From positions 1 to 20,450 of the forward strand of contig CAZVZK010000169.1 in the NCBI GenBank assembly GCA_964630925.1: a stretch of DNA of 20,450 bases. Reading direction: 5' to 3'. Source of the stretch: RGDT01 sp964630925. GTDB lineage: Bacteria; Planctomycetota; Planctomycetia; Gemmatales; Gemmataceae. Shown here one piece after another: positions 9,295-15,151 of the stretch (the stretch's first letter is position 1; the number at the start of each line of letters is the position of its first letter). A program made the translations under genes and the position numbers. Below the pieces are notes generated by a model. The model searched no databases, had not been told where the DNA came from, and saw only the letters and a program-made list of their open reading frames with translations.

Positions 9295-9495
9295 TCACAC
9301 CGCCTGCTCGAGGGGCGGCCACTCGCGTGCGATGCCCTCCTCCTGGATCTTCTCGAGCTGATTCTCGGTGATCCGGAACTTCTTGCAGACCTCTTCGATG
9401 GAGTCGCCGATCGACACGGAGCGCGTGTCCTGCAGCTCGACGAGCGCCTTGAAGATCTCCTTCTTCTGCTTCACCGTCAGTCGCTTGCTGGCCAT
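9295..9495 (-). CDS. Small conserved-looking basic protein, possible HTH
   Basis: 66 aa, rich in Lys and Glu, with no signal peptide or membrane segment. The sequence opens MASKRLTVKQKKEIFKALVE and continues through a spacer to SIEEVCKKFRITENQLEKI, which has the spacing of a degenerate helix-turn-helix (Val-Cys-Lys-Lys-Phe helix, turn at Ile-Thr, second helix from Glu). It ends REWPPLEQAV. Codon and amino-acid use look like a real gene, and the ATG has GGGGAG upstream, although about 12 nt away. It is isolated between convergent and divergent neighbours, so it is probably transcribed alone. Its size and fold would suit a small DNA-binding regulator, but no function is established here. Confidence 0.72.
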   Translation of the reverse strand: MASKRLTVKQKKEIFKALVELQDTRSVSIGDSIEEVCKKFRITENQLEKIQEEGIAREWPPLEQAV

Positions 9496-9549
9496 GGTGG
9501 TGGTATTCTCCCCGCCCCTCCGTCACGGGAGGGCTGCATTGTCTGCTGA

Positions 9550-9568
9550 GGCACCCTTTCCCGGTGCC
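9550..9568 (-). repeat. Stem-loop in the leader of the small gene
   Basis: GGCACC (9550-9555) and GGTGCC (9563-9568) form a 6-bp stem with a 7-nt loop, about 55-75 nt upstream of the 66-aa gene. It lies between that gene and its likely -10 box, so it would be in the 5' leader. Confidence 0.35.
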
Positions 9569-9605
9569 CCGAACGTTGTCCGTGGGCGGCCTCTGTCCTC
9601 CTCTC

Positions 9606-9611
9606 AGTATA
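9606..9611 (-). promoter_or_regulatory. Possible -10 box for the 66-aa gene
   Basis: Read on the minus strand this is TATACT, a 5-of-6 match to TATAAT, about 110 nt upstream of the small gene. No convincing -35 is seen. The divergent M20 gene has no comparably good box in the same 233-bp interval (9496-9728). Confidence 0.35.
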
Positions 9612-9728
9612 CGCACGATCCCCCGCAGGGATTACCCTGATTTCCCCCGTTTTCCCGACGCCACTCCCGACGCCGGGCGATACCCTGCCATCATGACGAT
9701 TCCTCGGCCCTGATGGGGTGAAACGGAC

Positions 9729-11093
9729 ATGACGGCCACGCGGCGTTTGATGATCCTGGCGGCGGTTCTTTTCACCGTCTTCCTCCCCTTCCGCCCCGCC
9801 GGGGGCGACACCACCAGGCCCCCCGCCGTCACCAAGGTCAAGGCGCTCGCCGCCGACGTGAACAAACGCATAGACGCCGAGTTCGACGATCTCCAGGCCC
9901 TCTACAAGGACCTGCACCAGAACCCCGAGCTGTCCCTCCAGGAGGTCCGCTCCGCCGGCAAGATGGCCGAGGAGCTGAAGAAGCTCGGCTTCAAGGTGAC
10001 GGCGAAGTTCGGGGCCACGGGCGTGGTCGGCGTCTACGAGAACGGCAAGGGGCCGACGATCCTCGTCCGCACCGACATGGACGCCCTCCCCGTCACCGAG
10101 GCCACCGGCGTCCCGTACGCCAGCAAGGCCCGCGCCCGCGACAAGAACGGCAACGAGGTCGGCGTGATGCACGCCTGCGGCCACGACATGCACATGACGT
10201 GCTGGGTCGGCACCGCCCGCGTCCTCACGTCGCTCAAGGACAAGTGGGCGGGCACGCTGGTCTTCATCGCCCAGCCCGCCGAGGAGATCGGTACGGGGGC
10301 GCGTCTCATGATGGAGGCCGGCCTGTACGAGAAGTTCCCCAAGCCCGACTACTGCGTCGCCCTGCACTGCGACTCGCTGCGGCCCTACGGCACCATCGGC
10401 TACACCGAGGGCCTGGCGATGGCCAACGTCGATAGCGTGGACCTCACGGTGAAGGGCAAGGGAGGCCACGGCGCCGCCCCCCACACGACCGTTGACCCCA
10501 TCGTCCTGTCGGCGAAGATCATCCTCGACCTGCAGACCCTGGTGAGCCGCGAGGGCAACCCGGTGGAGCCGGCCGTGGTGACCGTGGGTAGCATCCACGG
10601 CGGGACGAAGCACAACATCATCCCCGATGATGTGAAGATGCAGATCACCGTCCGCAGCCTGTCCGATAAGGTGCGCAAGCGCCTGCTCGACGGCATCAAG
10701 CGCATCGCCGAGGGCCACGCGAAGACGGCCAACGCCCCGCCCCCCGTCGTGAAGGTCGATCTGAGCGAGTTCACCCCGGCGCTGGTCAACGACCCGACGC
10801 TGACGCGGAACCAGGTGGCGATGTACAAGGAGCTGCTCGGCGCGGACAAGGTGGACGTGCGCCCGCCGCTGATGGGCGGCGAGGACTTCTCGCGCTACGC
10901 CGCCGGCAAGACGCCGGTGTTCATGTACTTCCTCGGCACCATCGACCCGGAGAAGGTGGCCGCCGCGGCGAAGGAGGGCGCGAAGCCGCTGCCGTCGATG
11001 CACTCGCCGCTGTACGCGCCGGCGCCCGGGCCGAGCGTGCGCACCGGCGTGCTGACGCTGACGATGGGCGTCCTCAACCTCGCCGGGAAGTGA
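9729..11093 (+). CDS. Secreted M20-family amidohydrolase
   Basis: Peptidase family M20, subfamily D-like (hippurate and IAA-amino-acid hydrolase relatives), 454 aa. Residues 1-26 form a signal peptide (two Arg, hydrophobic core LMILAAVLFTVFLPF), so it acts in the periplasm or outside the cell. It cleaves amide bonds of N-acyl amino acids or similar compounds. Metal-site residues are in the expected order: Asp116 (RTDMDALP), Cys150 and His152 (HACGHDMH), Glu185/Glu186 (QPAEE), His213 (ALHCD) and His425 (SMHSPLY). The dimerisation (lid) domain is about 230-350 (KGKGGHGAAPHTTVDP). The family's general-acid glutamate is present. Substrate unknown. A small membrane protein follows within 6 bp and is probably co-transcribed. 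Confidence 0.93.
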   Translation: MTATRRLMILAAVLFTVFLPFRPAGGDTTRPPAVTKVKALAADVNKRIDAEFDDLQALYKDLHQNPELSLQEVRSAGKMAEELKKLGFKVTAKFGATGVVGVYENGKGPTILVRTDMDALPVTEATGVPYASKARARDKNGNEVGVMHACGHDMHMTCWVGTARVLTSLKDKWAGTLVFIAQPAEEIGTGARLMMEAGLYEKFPKPDYCVALHCDSLRPYGTIGYTEGLAMANVDSVDLTVKGKGGHGAAPHTTVDPIVLSAKIILDLQTLVSREGNPVEPAVVTVGSIHGGTKHNIIPDDVKMQITVRSLSDKVRKRLLDGIKRIAEGHAKTANAPPPVVKVDLSEFTPALVNDPTLTRNQVAMYKELLGADKVDVRPPLMGGEDFSRYAAGKTPVFMYFLGTIDPEKVAAAAKEGAKPLPSMHSPLYAPAPGPSVRTGVLTLTMGVLNLAGK

Positions 11094-11098
11094 ATCGC

Positions 11099-11698
11099 AT
11101 GGCCCTCTCCTCGCAACGCCCCCAGAGGGTCATCGCCGGCCTGCGGATGCTTGGCGGTTTCGCCTGCCTCGTCCTCGCGCTGCTCTTGTTTCTGTGCCAC
11201 TACCGATGGCTGGTGGGCTCACTGGGACCGCCCTCTTCGGTCGATCCGGCGGATCTCGCTGAGATTGCGACGCCGGACAGGTTGGCCAACCCCTGGGTCA
11301 CGATTGACCTTGCGAAATCGGTCGAGGCGGGTGTGGGTCTCGCGGAGAAACCTGGCTTTCGCCGGGGTGCTCGTGGCAGGATCCAATGGGATAACGGTAG
11401 GTGGATCTCTCGTTTTCTCCTCGTCCCAGCCGGGGACGCCCACCTCGCTGTCGAAGTCCCGCCGGACTGGTTCGGGCGGGAAGTGACGGGCCATCTGGAG
11501 GCATGGCCGGTCAACAGGCCGGCCGGTTTTGAAGGGAAACGCCTTCTCCCCTTCGTGATGGTGAGCGAGGCCCACTCCTTCCAGACACGGTACGCGCTGC
11601 TCGGCTGTATCTTTCTAATTGGTCTCGCAGGTCTCTATTTGTTGGTGACGGGGATACGGGCCTCCATGGCGGCTACGGGAACCGCCGTCCGCGGGTGA
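11099..11698 (+). CDS. Hypothetical two-helix membrane protein
   Basis: 199 aa, not recognised. A hydrophobic helix lies near residues 11-32 (GLRMLGGFACLVLALLLFL) and another near 168-185 (GCIFLIGLAGLYLLVTG). The roughly 130 residues between them are soluble and probably periplasmic, with one short patch ISRFLLVPAGDAHLAVEVPP that looks like beta-strand. The ATG at 11099 has GGGAAG upstream. A GTG at 11090 overlapping the M20 stop is an alternative start adding three residues. Base composition is visibly less GC-rich than the neighbours (for example the 3' third), and codon choice is less strict, so it may be recently acquired or under weaker selection. Its stop is 7 bp from the end of the opposing polyketide synthase gene. 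Confidence 0.75.
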   Translation: MALSSQRPQRVIAGLRMLGGFACLVLALLLFLCHYRWLVGSLGPPSSVDPADLAEIATPDRLANPWVTIDLAKSVEAGVGLAEKPGFRRGARGRIQWDNGRWISRFLLVPAGDAHLAVEVPPDWFGREVTGHLEAWPVNRPAGFEGKRLLPFVMVSEAHSFQTRYALLGCIFLIGLAGLYLLVTGIRASMAATGTAVRG

Positions 11699-11705
11699 AA
11701 GCCGA

Positions 11706-12797
11706 TCACACGAACAGCGCCGCCTCGACGGCCAGGCCCGGGCCGAAGCCCAGCGCCACGCACGGCCTGGGCGCACCCGCACGCATCATCTCGGCGAGGA
11801 TGAACAGCAGCGTCGGCGATGACATGTTGCCGCACGTCTCCAGGATCGCGTAGGAGGCCGCCAGGGCGTCCCGCGGGAGCGTCAACGCCTCCTCCACGGC
11901 CCCCAGGATGCGCGGGCCGCCCGGATGCACGGCCCACGAACGCACGCCGTCGAGGGTCAGCTCTTGCCGCCCCAGCCAGCCTTCGAGGAACGGGCGGAGG
12001 TGCTTGCCGATGAGTGACGGCACGTTGCGCGCCAGCGTCATCTCGAAGCCGTGGTCGCCGACCGTCCACGTCATCGCGTCCGCCGAGTCGGGCACCAGGC
12101 ACGACCCGCTCGCCGCCAGCCTCCAGCCGTTACCCGCGGGGCCGGCCACCACGGCGGCGGCCCCGTCGGCGAACAGGGCGTTGGCGATGATCTTCTGCGG
12201 GTTCCAGGAGTAGTGGTAGTGCGGGCTGCACAGCTCCGCCGCGCACAGCAGCACCCGCGCCGACGGGTCCGAGGCATACGCCCGCGCCACACGCAGGCCG
12301 TTCAGCGCGCCGTGACAGCCCATGAAGCCGACGTTCGTCCGCTCCACGGTGGCGGGGAGCCCGAGGCCGAGGATCACCTCGCGGTCGAGGCCCGGCGCGA
12401 CGAAGCCCGTGCAGGAGACGGTGATCAGGTGCGTGATCTCGTGGGCGGCGAGCGGCGACGCGGCCAGGGCGCGGGCGCAGGCGCTCAGGGCCAGCGGCGG
12501 GGCCAGGGCGGCGTACTGCTCCATGCGCTGGCCGGTCGTCGGCCCCATGTCGTCCGGCGAGCCCTTCGGCAGGAAGACGGAGCCGGTGTGCGTGGTGCCG
12601 TCGATCACGTCGCGGACGACGGCCTCGGGGAAGACGAGGCGGCGCGAGCGGATGCGCGTGCCCGAGTACATGCCGGGCAGCCAGGTGTCCTGCTCGCCGG
12701 TGGGGCGGATCAGGCGTCGGGCGATGGTGAGGGCCTCGTCCTGGCCGATGGCCGTCTCCGGCAGGGCCGTGCCGACGGCGAGGATGGCGAGGCTCAT
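11706..12797 (-). CDS. Type III polyketide synthase (chalcone/alkylresorcinol synthase-like)
   Basis: Homodimeric ketosynthase of 363 aa. It extends an acyl-CoA starter with malonyl-CoA units and cyclises the chain, without an acyl carrier protein. The catalytic triad is complete: Cys161 in NVGFMGCHGALNGLR, His291 in WAVHPGGPRIL, Asn324 in ETCGNMSSPTLLF. FGPGLAVEAALF near the C-terminus matches the family GPG loop. The start ATG overlaps the flavoprotein stop (ATGA) and has GGAG about 8 nt upstream. It is the last gene of the methyltransferase/flavoprotein/PKS operon. That partner set resembles phenolic-lipid pathways such as Streptomyces srsABC, so an alkylresorcinol or alkylpyrone product is plausible. 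The starter chain cannot be read from the sequence. Confidence 0.93.
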   Translation of the reverse strand: MSLAILAVGTALPETAIGQDEALTIARRLIRPTGEQDTWLPGMYSGTRIRSRRLVFPEAVVRDVIDGTTHTGSVFLPKGSPDDMGPTTGQRMEQYAALAPPLALSACARALAASPLAAHEITHLITVSCTGFVAPGLDREVILGLGLPATVERTNVGFMGCHGALNGLRVARAYASDPSARVLLCAAELCSPHYHYSWNPQKIIANALFADGAAAVVAGPAGNGWRLAASGSCLVPDSADAMTWTVGDHGFEMTLARNVPSLIGKHLRPFLEGWLGRQELTLDGVRSWAVHPGGPRILGAVEEALTLPRDALAASYAILETCGNMSSPTLLFILAEMMRAGAPRPCVALGFGPGLAVEAALFV

Positions 12798-14017
12798 CGC
12801 ATCTCCAGGGAGCGCAGCACGGGCCACGCCAGGGACGGGCAGACCGACAGGACGCGCACGAGGGCGGACGTCAGCCACGGGCGGCGGAGGGTGAAAGCGA
12901 GCAAGCGGCATGCCATCTGTCGGCCCGTGACGATCCGCCGATGAGCGGCCTTCCAATGGTTGATGTATGGATCCCGCCAGTCACGGGACGCCGCCGCCGC
13001 GAGCGGCGCCAGGGCGGACGCCGACGCGATGGCCCACGCCATCCCCTCGCCGGTGAACGGCTCGACGTACCCCGCCGCGTCGCCCAGGACGAACAGCCGC
13101 CGTGCCGCGACGGTGCCGGCGGTCCGTGTCAACGGGGCCGTCCCCCGCCACGCCGCCCCGTGGATACCCGGCGGCATCGGCCAGCCGGCCCCCTCGATGT
13201 TCGCCGCCGCCAGGGCCGCGGGGCCGGCCCGCTTGACCGCCGCTCCGTCGAAGGCGCAGGCGACGTCGAGACGCCCGTCCTCCAGGCGCACGAGCCCGGT
13301 GTAGCCGTGCGGCCCGCACGCCATGTACACCGTGCCGGGGGCGAAGAACGCCGGCGCGTCCACGACCGCCCCCGCCCCGATGCGCGAGCCGGCCACGGCG
13401 GGGGCGTGTGTCACCCCTCCCCGCGCCGCCAGGAGGCCGCCCAGCCCGTCCGCCGCCAGGACGACGCGGGCGTGGACGGACGACACCTCACCACCCCGCC
13501 GGATCGACAGCCCGCGGTATCCCTCGTCCTCCCCCGTCAGCCGGGCCTCGGCGGACGGGAGGAACGTCGCCCCCGCCTGCACCGCCTCACGCACGAGGGC
13601 GTCATCGAACGCCGAGCGCGACACGCTGACGCCCCCCGGCATCGCCAGCCGCGCCGACGCCCCCGCCGACGCCAGGAGGACATCACACGTCGGCACGGCA
13701 CCGAGGCGGCGCGGCAGCTCGCCCAGCCCGGCCTCCTCCAGCGCGGCGATGGCCCTGCCGTTGAGGCAGCAGCCGCACACCTTGGGGCGTGGGAACGCCG
13801 CCCGGTCGATGAGCAGGACATCGACGCCGCGGCGGGCGAGGAGGAACGCGGCCATCGCACCGGCGGGACCGGCCCCGACGACGGCGGCGCCCCACACGCG
13901 CGACCTCGGCTGTTCGGGTGGGCCGGGTTGGCTTTGCAACCCCGGCGCGCGTTCCGGGGTCGCCAGAGCCCGACCCCGGCCCCCCCGAGCCTCCTCCAGG
14001 TTGGTCCGTGGCCTCAT
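12794..14017 (-). CDS. FAD-dependent oxidoreductase/hydroxylase with repeat-encoded N-terminal insert
   Basis: Group A flavoprotein monooxygenase/geranylgeranyl-reductase-like protein, 407 aa as annotated. The dinucleotide fold begins at residue 44 (AAVVGAGPAGAMAAFLLARRG), unusually late. FPRPKVCGCCLNGRA is typical of this oxidoreductase group, and the FAD pyrophosphate motif is FVLGDAAGYVEPFTGEGMAWA. The start ATG overlaps the methyltransferase stop (ATGA), and the gene's own stop overlaps the PKS start. Residues about 11-35 (RGGRGRALATPERAPGLQSQ and on) are translated from a palindromic repeat inserted in frame. A GTG at codon 41, directly before WGAAVVGAG, would avoid the insert but has a weak Shine-Dalgarno. 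In the pathway it would hydroxylate or oxidise the polyketide ring, or reduce an isoprenoid/alkyl chain. Confidence 0.87.
   Translation of the reverse strand: MRPRTNLEEARGGRGRALATPERAPGLQSQPGPPEQPRSRVWGAAVVGAGPAGAMAAFLLARRGVDVLLIDRAAFPRPKVCGCCLNGRAIAALEEAGLGELPRRLGAVPTCDVLLASAGASARLAMPGGVSVSRSAFDDALVREAVQAGATFLPSAEARLTGEDEGYRGLSIRRGGEVSSVHARVVLAADGLGGLLAARGGVTHAPAVAGSRIGAGAVVDAPAFFAPGTVYMACGPHGYTGLVRLEDGRLDVACAFDGAAVKRAGPAALAAANIEGAGWPMPPGIHGAAWRGTAPLTRTAGTVAARRLFVLGDAAGYVEPFTGEGMAWAIASASALAPLAAAASRDWRDPYINHWKAAHRRIVTGRQMACRLLAFTLRRPWLTSALVRVLSVCPSLAWPVLRSLEMR
13915..13987. repeat. Palindromic double-hairpin repeat, copy 2
   Basis: Second copy of the element at 1029-1103. Outer arms CGGGTGGGCCGGG and the segment ending at 13987 pair with one mismatch and a length difference. 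The hairpins are CCGGGTTG/CAACCCCGG (13923-13930 with 13937-13945, same GCTTTG loop, one bulge) and CCGGGGTCG/CGACCCCGG (13954-13962 with 13971-13979, same CCAGAGCC loop). The second hairpin is identical to copy 1. It lies within the flavoprotein coding frame, reading opposite to the gene orientation seen at copy 1. No flanking direct repeat is obvious here. Confidence 0.85.
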
Positions 14018-14718
14018 GGCCGCACCCACGACAGGAGCCAGCGGCACGGCCACACGGGCCGCACGCGGGCGTCCTCAAGCCCCGCGAGCCGGGCCATCGC
14101 GCGGGCCTCCTCGACGGTGAACGCCGCCCGCACCGACAGCGGCCCGTCGGTGTGGACGACCGGCGACAGCGTGACCAGCCGCCCCACCACGTGCGCCAGC
14201 ACCAGCCCCAGGACGGACCGCCGCAGGTCGCTGACGAGGACGAGCGGCGCCGCCTCCGCCATCCTCCGCAACAGCGACACCGCCTCGTCATCGCCGAGGT
14301 GGTGCAGGAACAGCGTGCAGAGGGCCGCGTCGAACGACCCCGGCAGCGGGCCGGCGAGGGCGTCCGCCCGCACGAAGTCGACGGCGGCACCCGCCTCCCT
14401 GGCCCGGCGCGTGGCATGCGACACGGCGAAGGCGCTGAAGTCGCACCCGGTGATGTGCCAGTCGAGGCCGCGCCGCGCCGCCATGCGGGCGAGGCGGATG
14501 GAGACATCGCCGCCGCCGCAGGCGACATCGAGGACGCGGAGGCGCGGCAGGCCGCGCTGGCGCTGGTGAGCGGCGAGCGGGGCGAAGAGGGACGACGCGG
14601 TGAAGGAGAGCCAGTTGATGCGTGCGAGGGCGTCGAGGGCGACGGCGTGGCGTGAGGGATCGAGGCCGGGCTGGTCCATCACCTCCGGCTCGCGGTGTCG
14701 CTTGTCGAGCCAGGCCAT
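14014..14718 (-). CDS. SAM-dependent class I methyltransferase
   Basis: 234 aa, first gene of the polyketide operon. SAM-binding motif I is VLDVACGGGD (62-71), followed by an acidic end of strand 2 (GCDFSAFAV), DFVRADALAGPLP, and FDAALCTLFLHHLGDDEAV as motif IV and its downstream helix. No signal peptide or membrane helix. It probably methylates the ring or hydroxyl of the polyketide product, by analogy with methyltransferases in phenolic-lipid operons. The N-terminal REPEVMDQPGLDP favours the ATG at 14718 over an internal ATG at 14679; the latter has GGAGG only 2 nt away, too close for good initiation. The stop overlaps the flavoprotein ATG. Upstream lies a 428-bp region full of dyads. Confidence 0.85.
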   Translation of the reverse strand: MAWLDKRHREPEVMDQPGLDPSRHAVALDALARINWLSFTASSLFAPLAAHQRQRGLPRLRVLDVACGGGDVSIRLARMAARRGLDWHITGCDFSAFAVSHATRRAREAGAAVDFVRADALAGPLPGSFDAALCTLFLHHLGDDEAVSLLRRMAEAAPLVLVSDLRRSVLGLVLAHVVGRLVTLSPVVHTDGPLSVRAAFTVEEARAMARLAGLEDARVRPVWPCRWLLSWVRP

Positions 14719-14725
14719 GACGCTG

Positions 14726-14772
14726 CACTCTGGGGCTGGTGGTGTTCTATCGATAGGGGGCCAACCCCAGTG
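14726..14772 (-). promoter_or_regulatory. Dyad centred on CTATCGATAG before the polyketide operon
   Basis: CTGGGGCTGG (14730-14739) and CCAACCCCAG (14761-14770) are inverted with 9 of 10 bases matching; CACT/AGTG extend the arms. Almost concentric inside is the perfect 10-bp palindrome CTATCGATAG (14747-14756). The structure ends 8 bases before the methyltransferase ATG. It could be a repressor/activator operator or a hairpin in the mRNA leader that covers the start. TATCGAT or TAGAAC inside could also act as a -10 box. Confidence 0.5.
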
Positions 14773-14872
14773 TCTCCTACCGTCCGATTCCCACCGCCGG
14801 GGCGAACGGCGACCCGCCGCGGGAGTGAGAACACGAAGGGTAGCCGTTTACCCGACCTGTGGGGTTAGACAA

Positions 14873-15038
14873 AATGAGACGTGGAGGGCGGCCAGGGCAC
14901 GGGAGTGGGTGGCCTGACCACAGGCCCTGCAATGCAAATTCCCTGCGAGATTTGCATTTCAGGGGGTTGCCTGGGGGGGTGCAATGCAATGCAATCCGCA
15001 CCACCCAGGCCACACGCCCCGTCTACTTCCGTCTCATT
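14873..15038. repeat. 166-bp nested stem-loop element (possible structured RNA or MITE-like repeat)
   Basis: The ends are inverted repeats: AATGAGACG (14873-14881) and CGTCTCATT (15030-15038). Inside, GTGGCCTG (14909-14916) and CAGGCCAC (15006-15013) are also inverted. Three hairpins lie between. H1 is GGCCTG/CAGGCC (14911-14926). H2 is CCCTGCAATGCAAAT with ATTTGCATTTCAGGG (14925-14964, 14 of 15 paired, 10-nt loop). H3 is GCCTGGG..GGTGC with GCACC.CCCAGGC (14969-15010). The H3 loop contains GCAAT three times and could alternatively pair with TTGCATT in the 3' arm of H2. No coding potential or transposase. It may be a leader RNA of the polyketide operon or a non-autonomous palindromic insertion. 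Confidence 0.6.
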
Positions 15039-15123
15039 CCCACACCCGCCTGGTCGGTTACCACGAAGGAAGTGGGCAGGTGACTCGGCGCACAACGGGG
15101 CGGGCTGGCGCTGCCCGTCCGCG

Positions 15124-15151
15124 AGTGACGCCGGTCCGGCCCGGCGTCACT
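15124..15151 (-). terminator. Strong hairpin at the end of the MBL-esterase operon
   Basis: AGTGACGCCGG (15124-15134) and CCGGCGTCACT (15141-15151) pair perfectly over 11 bp with a 6-nt loop. The stem includes the stop codon of the MBL-esterase gene. A T-run is absent, as is common in high-GC genomes, so this is termination by hairpin alone or protection of the mRNA 3' end. Confidence 0.6.

Larger units (their letters stand above)
14719..15146. other. 428-bp intergenic region rich in nested inverted repeats
   Basis: It separates the end of the MBL-esterase gene from the methyltransferase start; both read on the minus strand, so the region is the potential leader/promoter of the polyketide operon. 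No open frame in it looks like a gene. It contains a dyad centred on CTATCGATAG (14726-14772), a GGGTA/TACCC hairpin (14838-14853), the 166-bp structured element (14873-15038) and a terminator hairpin at the far end. AT-rich tracts (AATGCAAAT, repeated GCAAT) stand out from the GC-rich background. Confidence 0.7.

Noticed and set aside
12941..14569. A long plus-strand frame opposite the flavoprotein and methyltransferase
   Set aside because: Arg/Pro/Gly-rich low complexity, with no Shine-Dalgarno or motif; the minus-strand genes carry clear FAD and SAM motifs.
14981..14995. GCAAT x3 as a possible CRISPR or iteron array
   Set aside because: Only three 5-bp units without spacers, confined to one hairpin loop; no cas or replication genes nearby.
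14777..15013. A 78-codon minus-strand frame in the intergenic region
   Set aside because: It runs through the nested hairpins, has no ribosome-binding site and no protein-like composition. The inverted repeats explain the sequence better.
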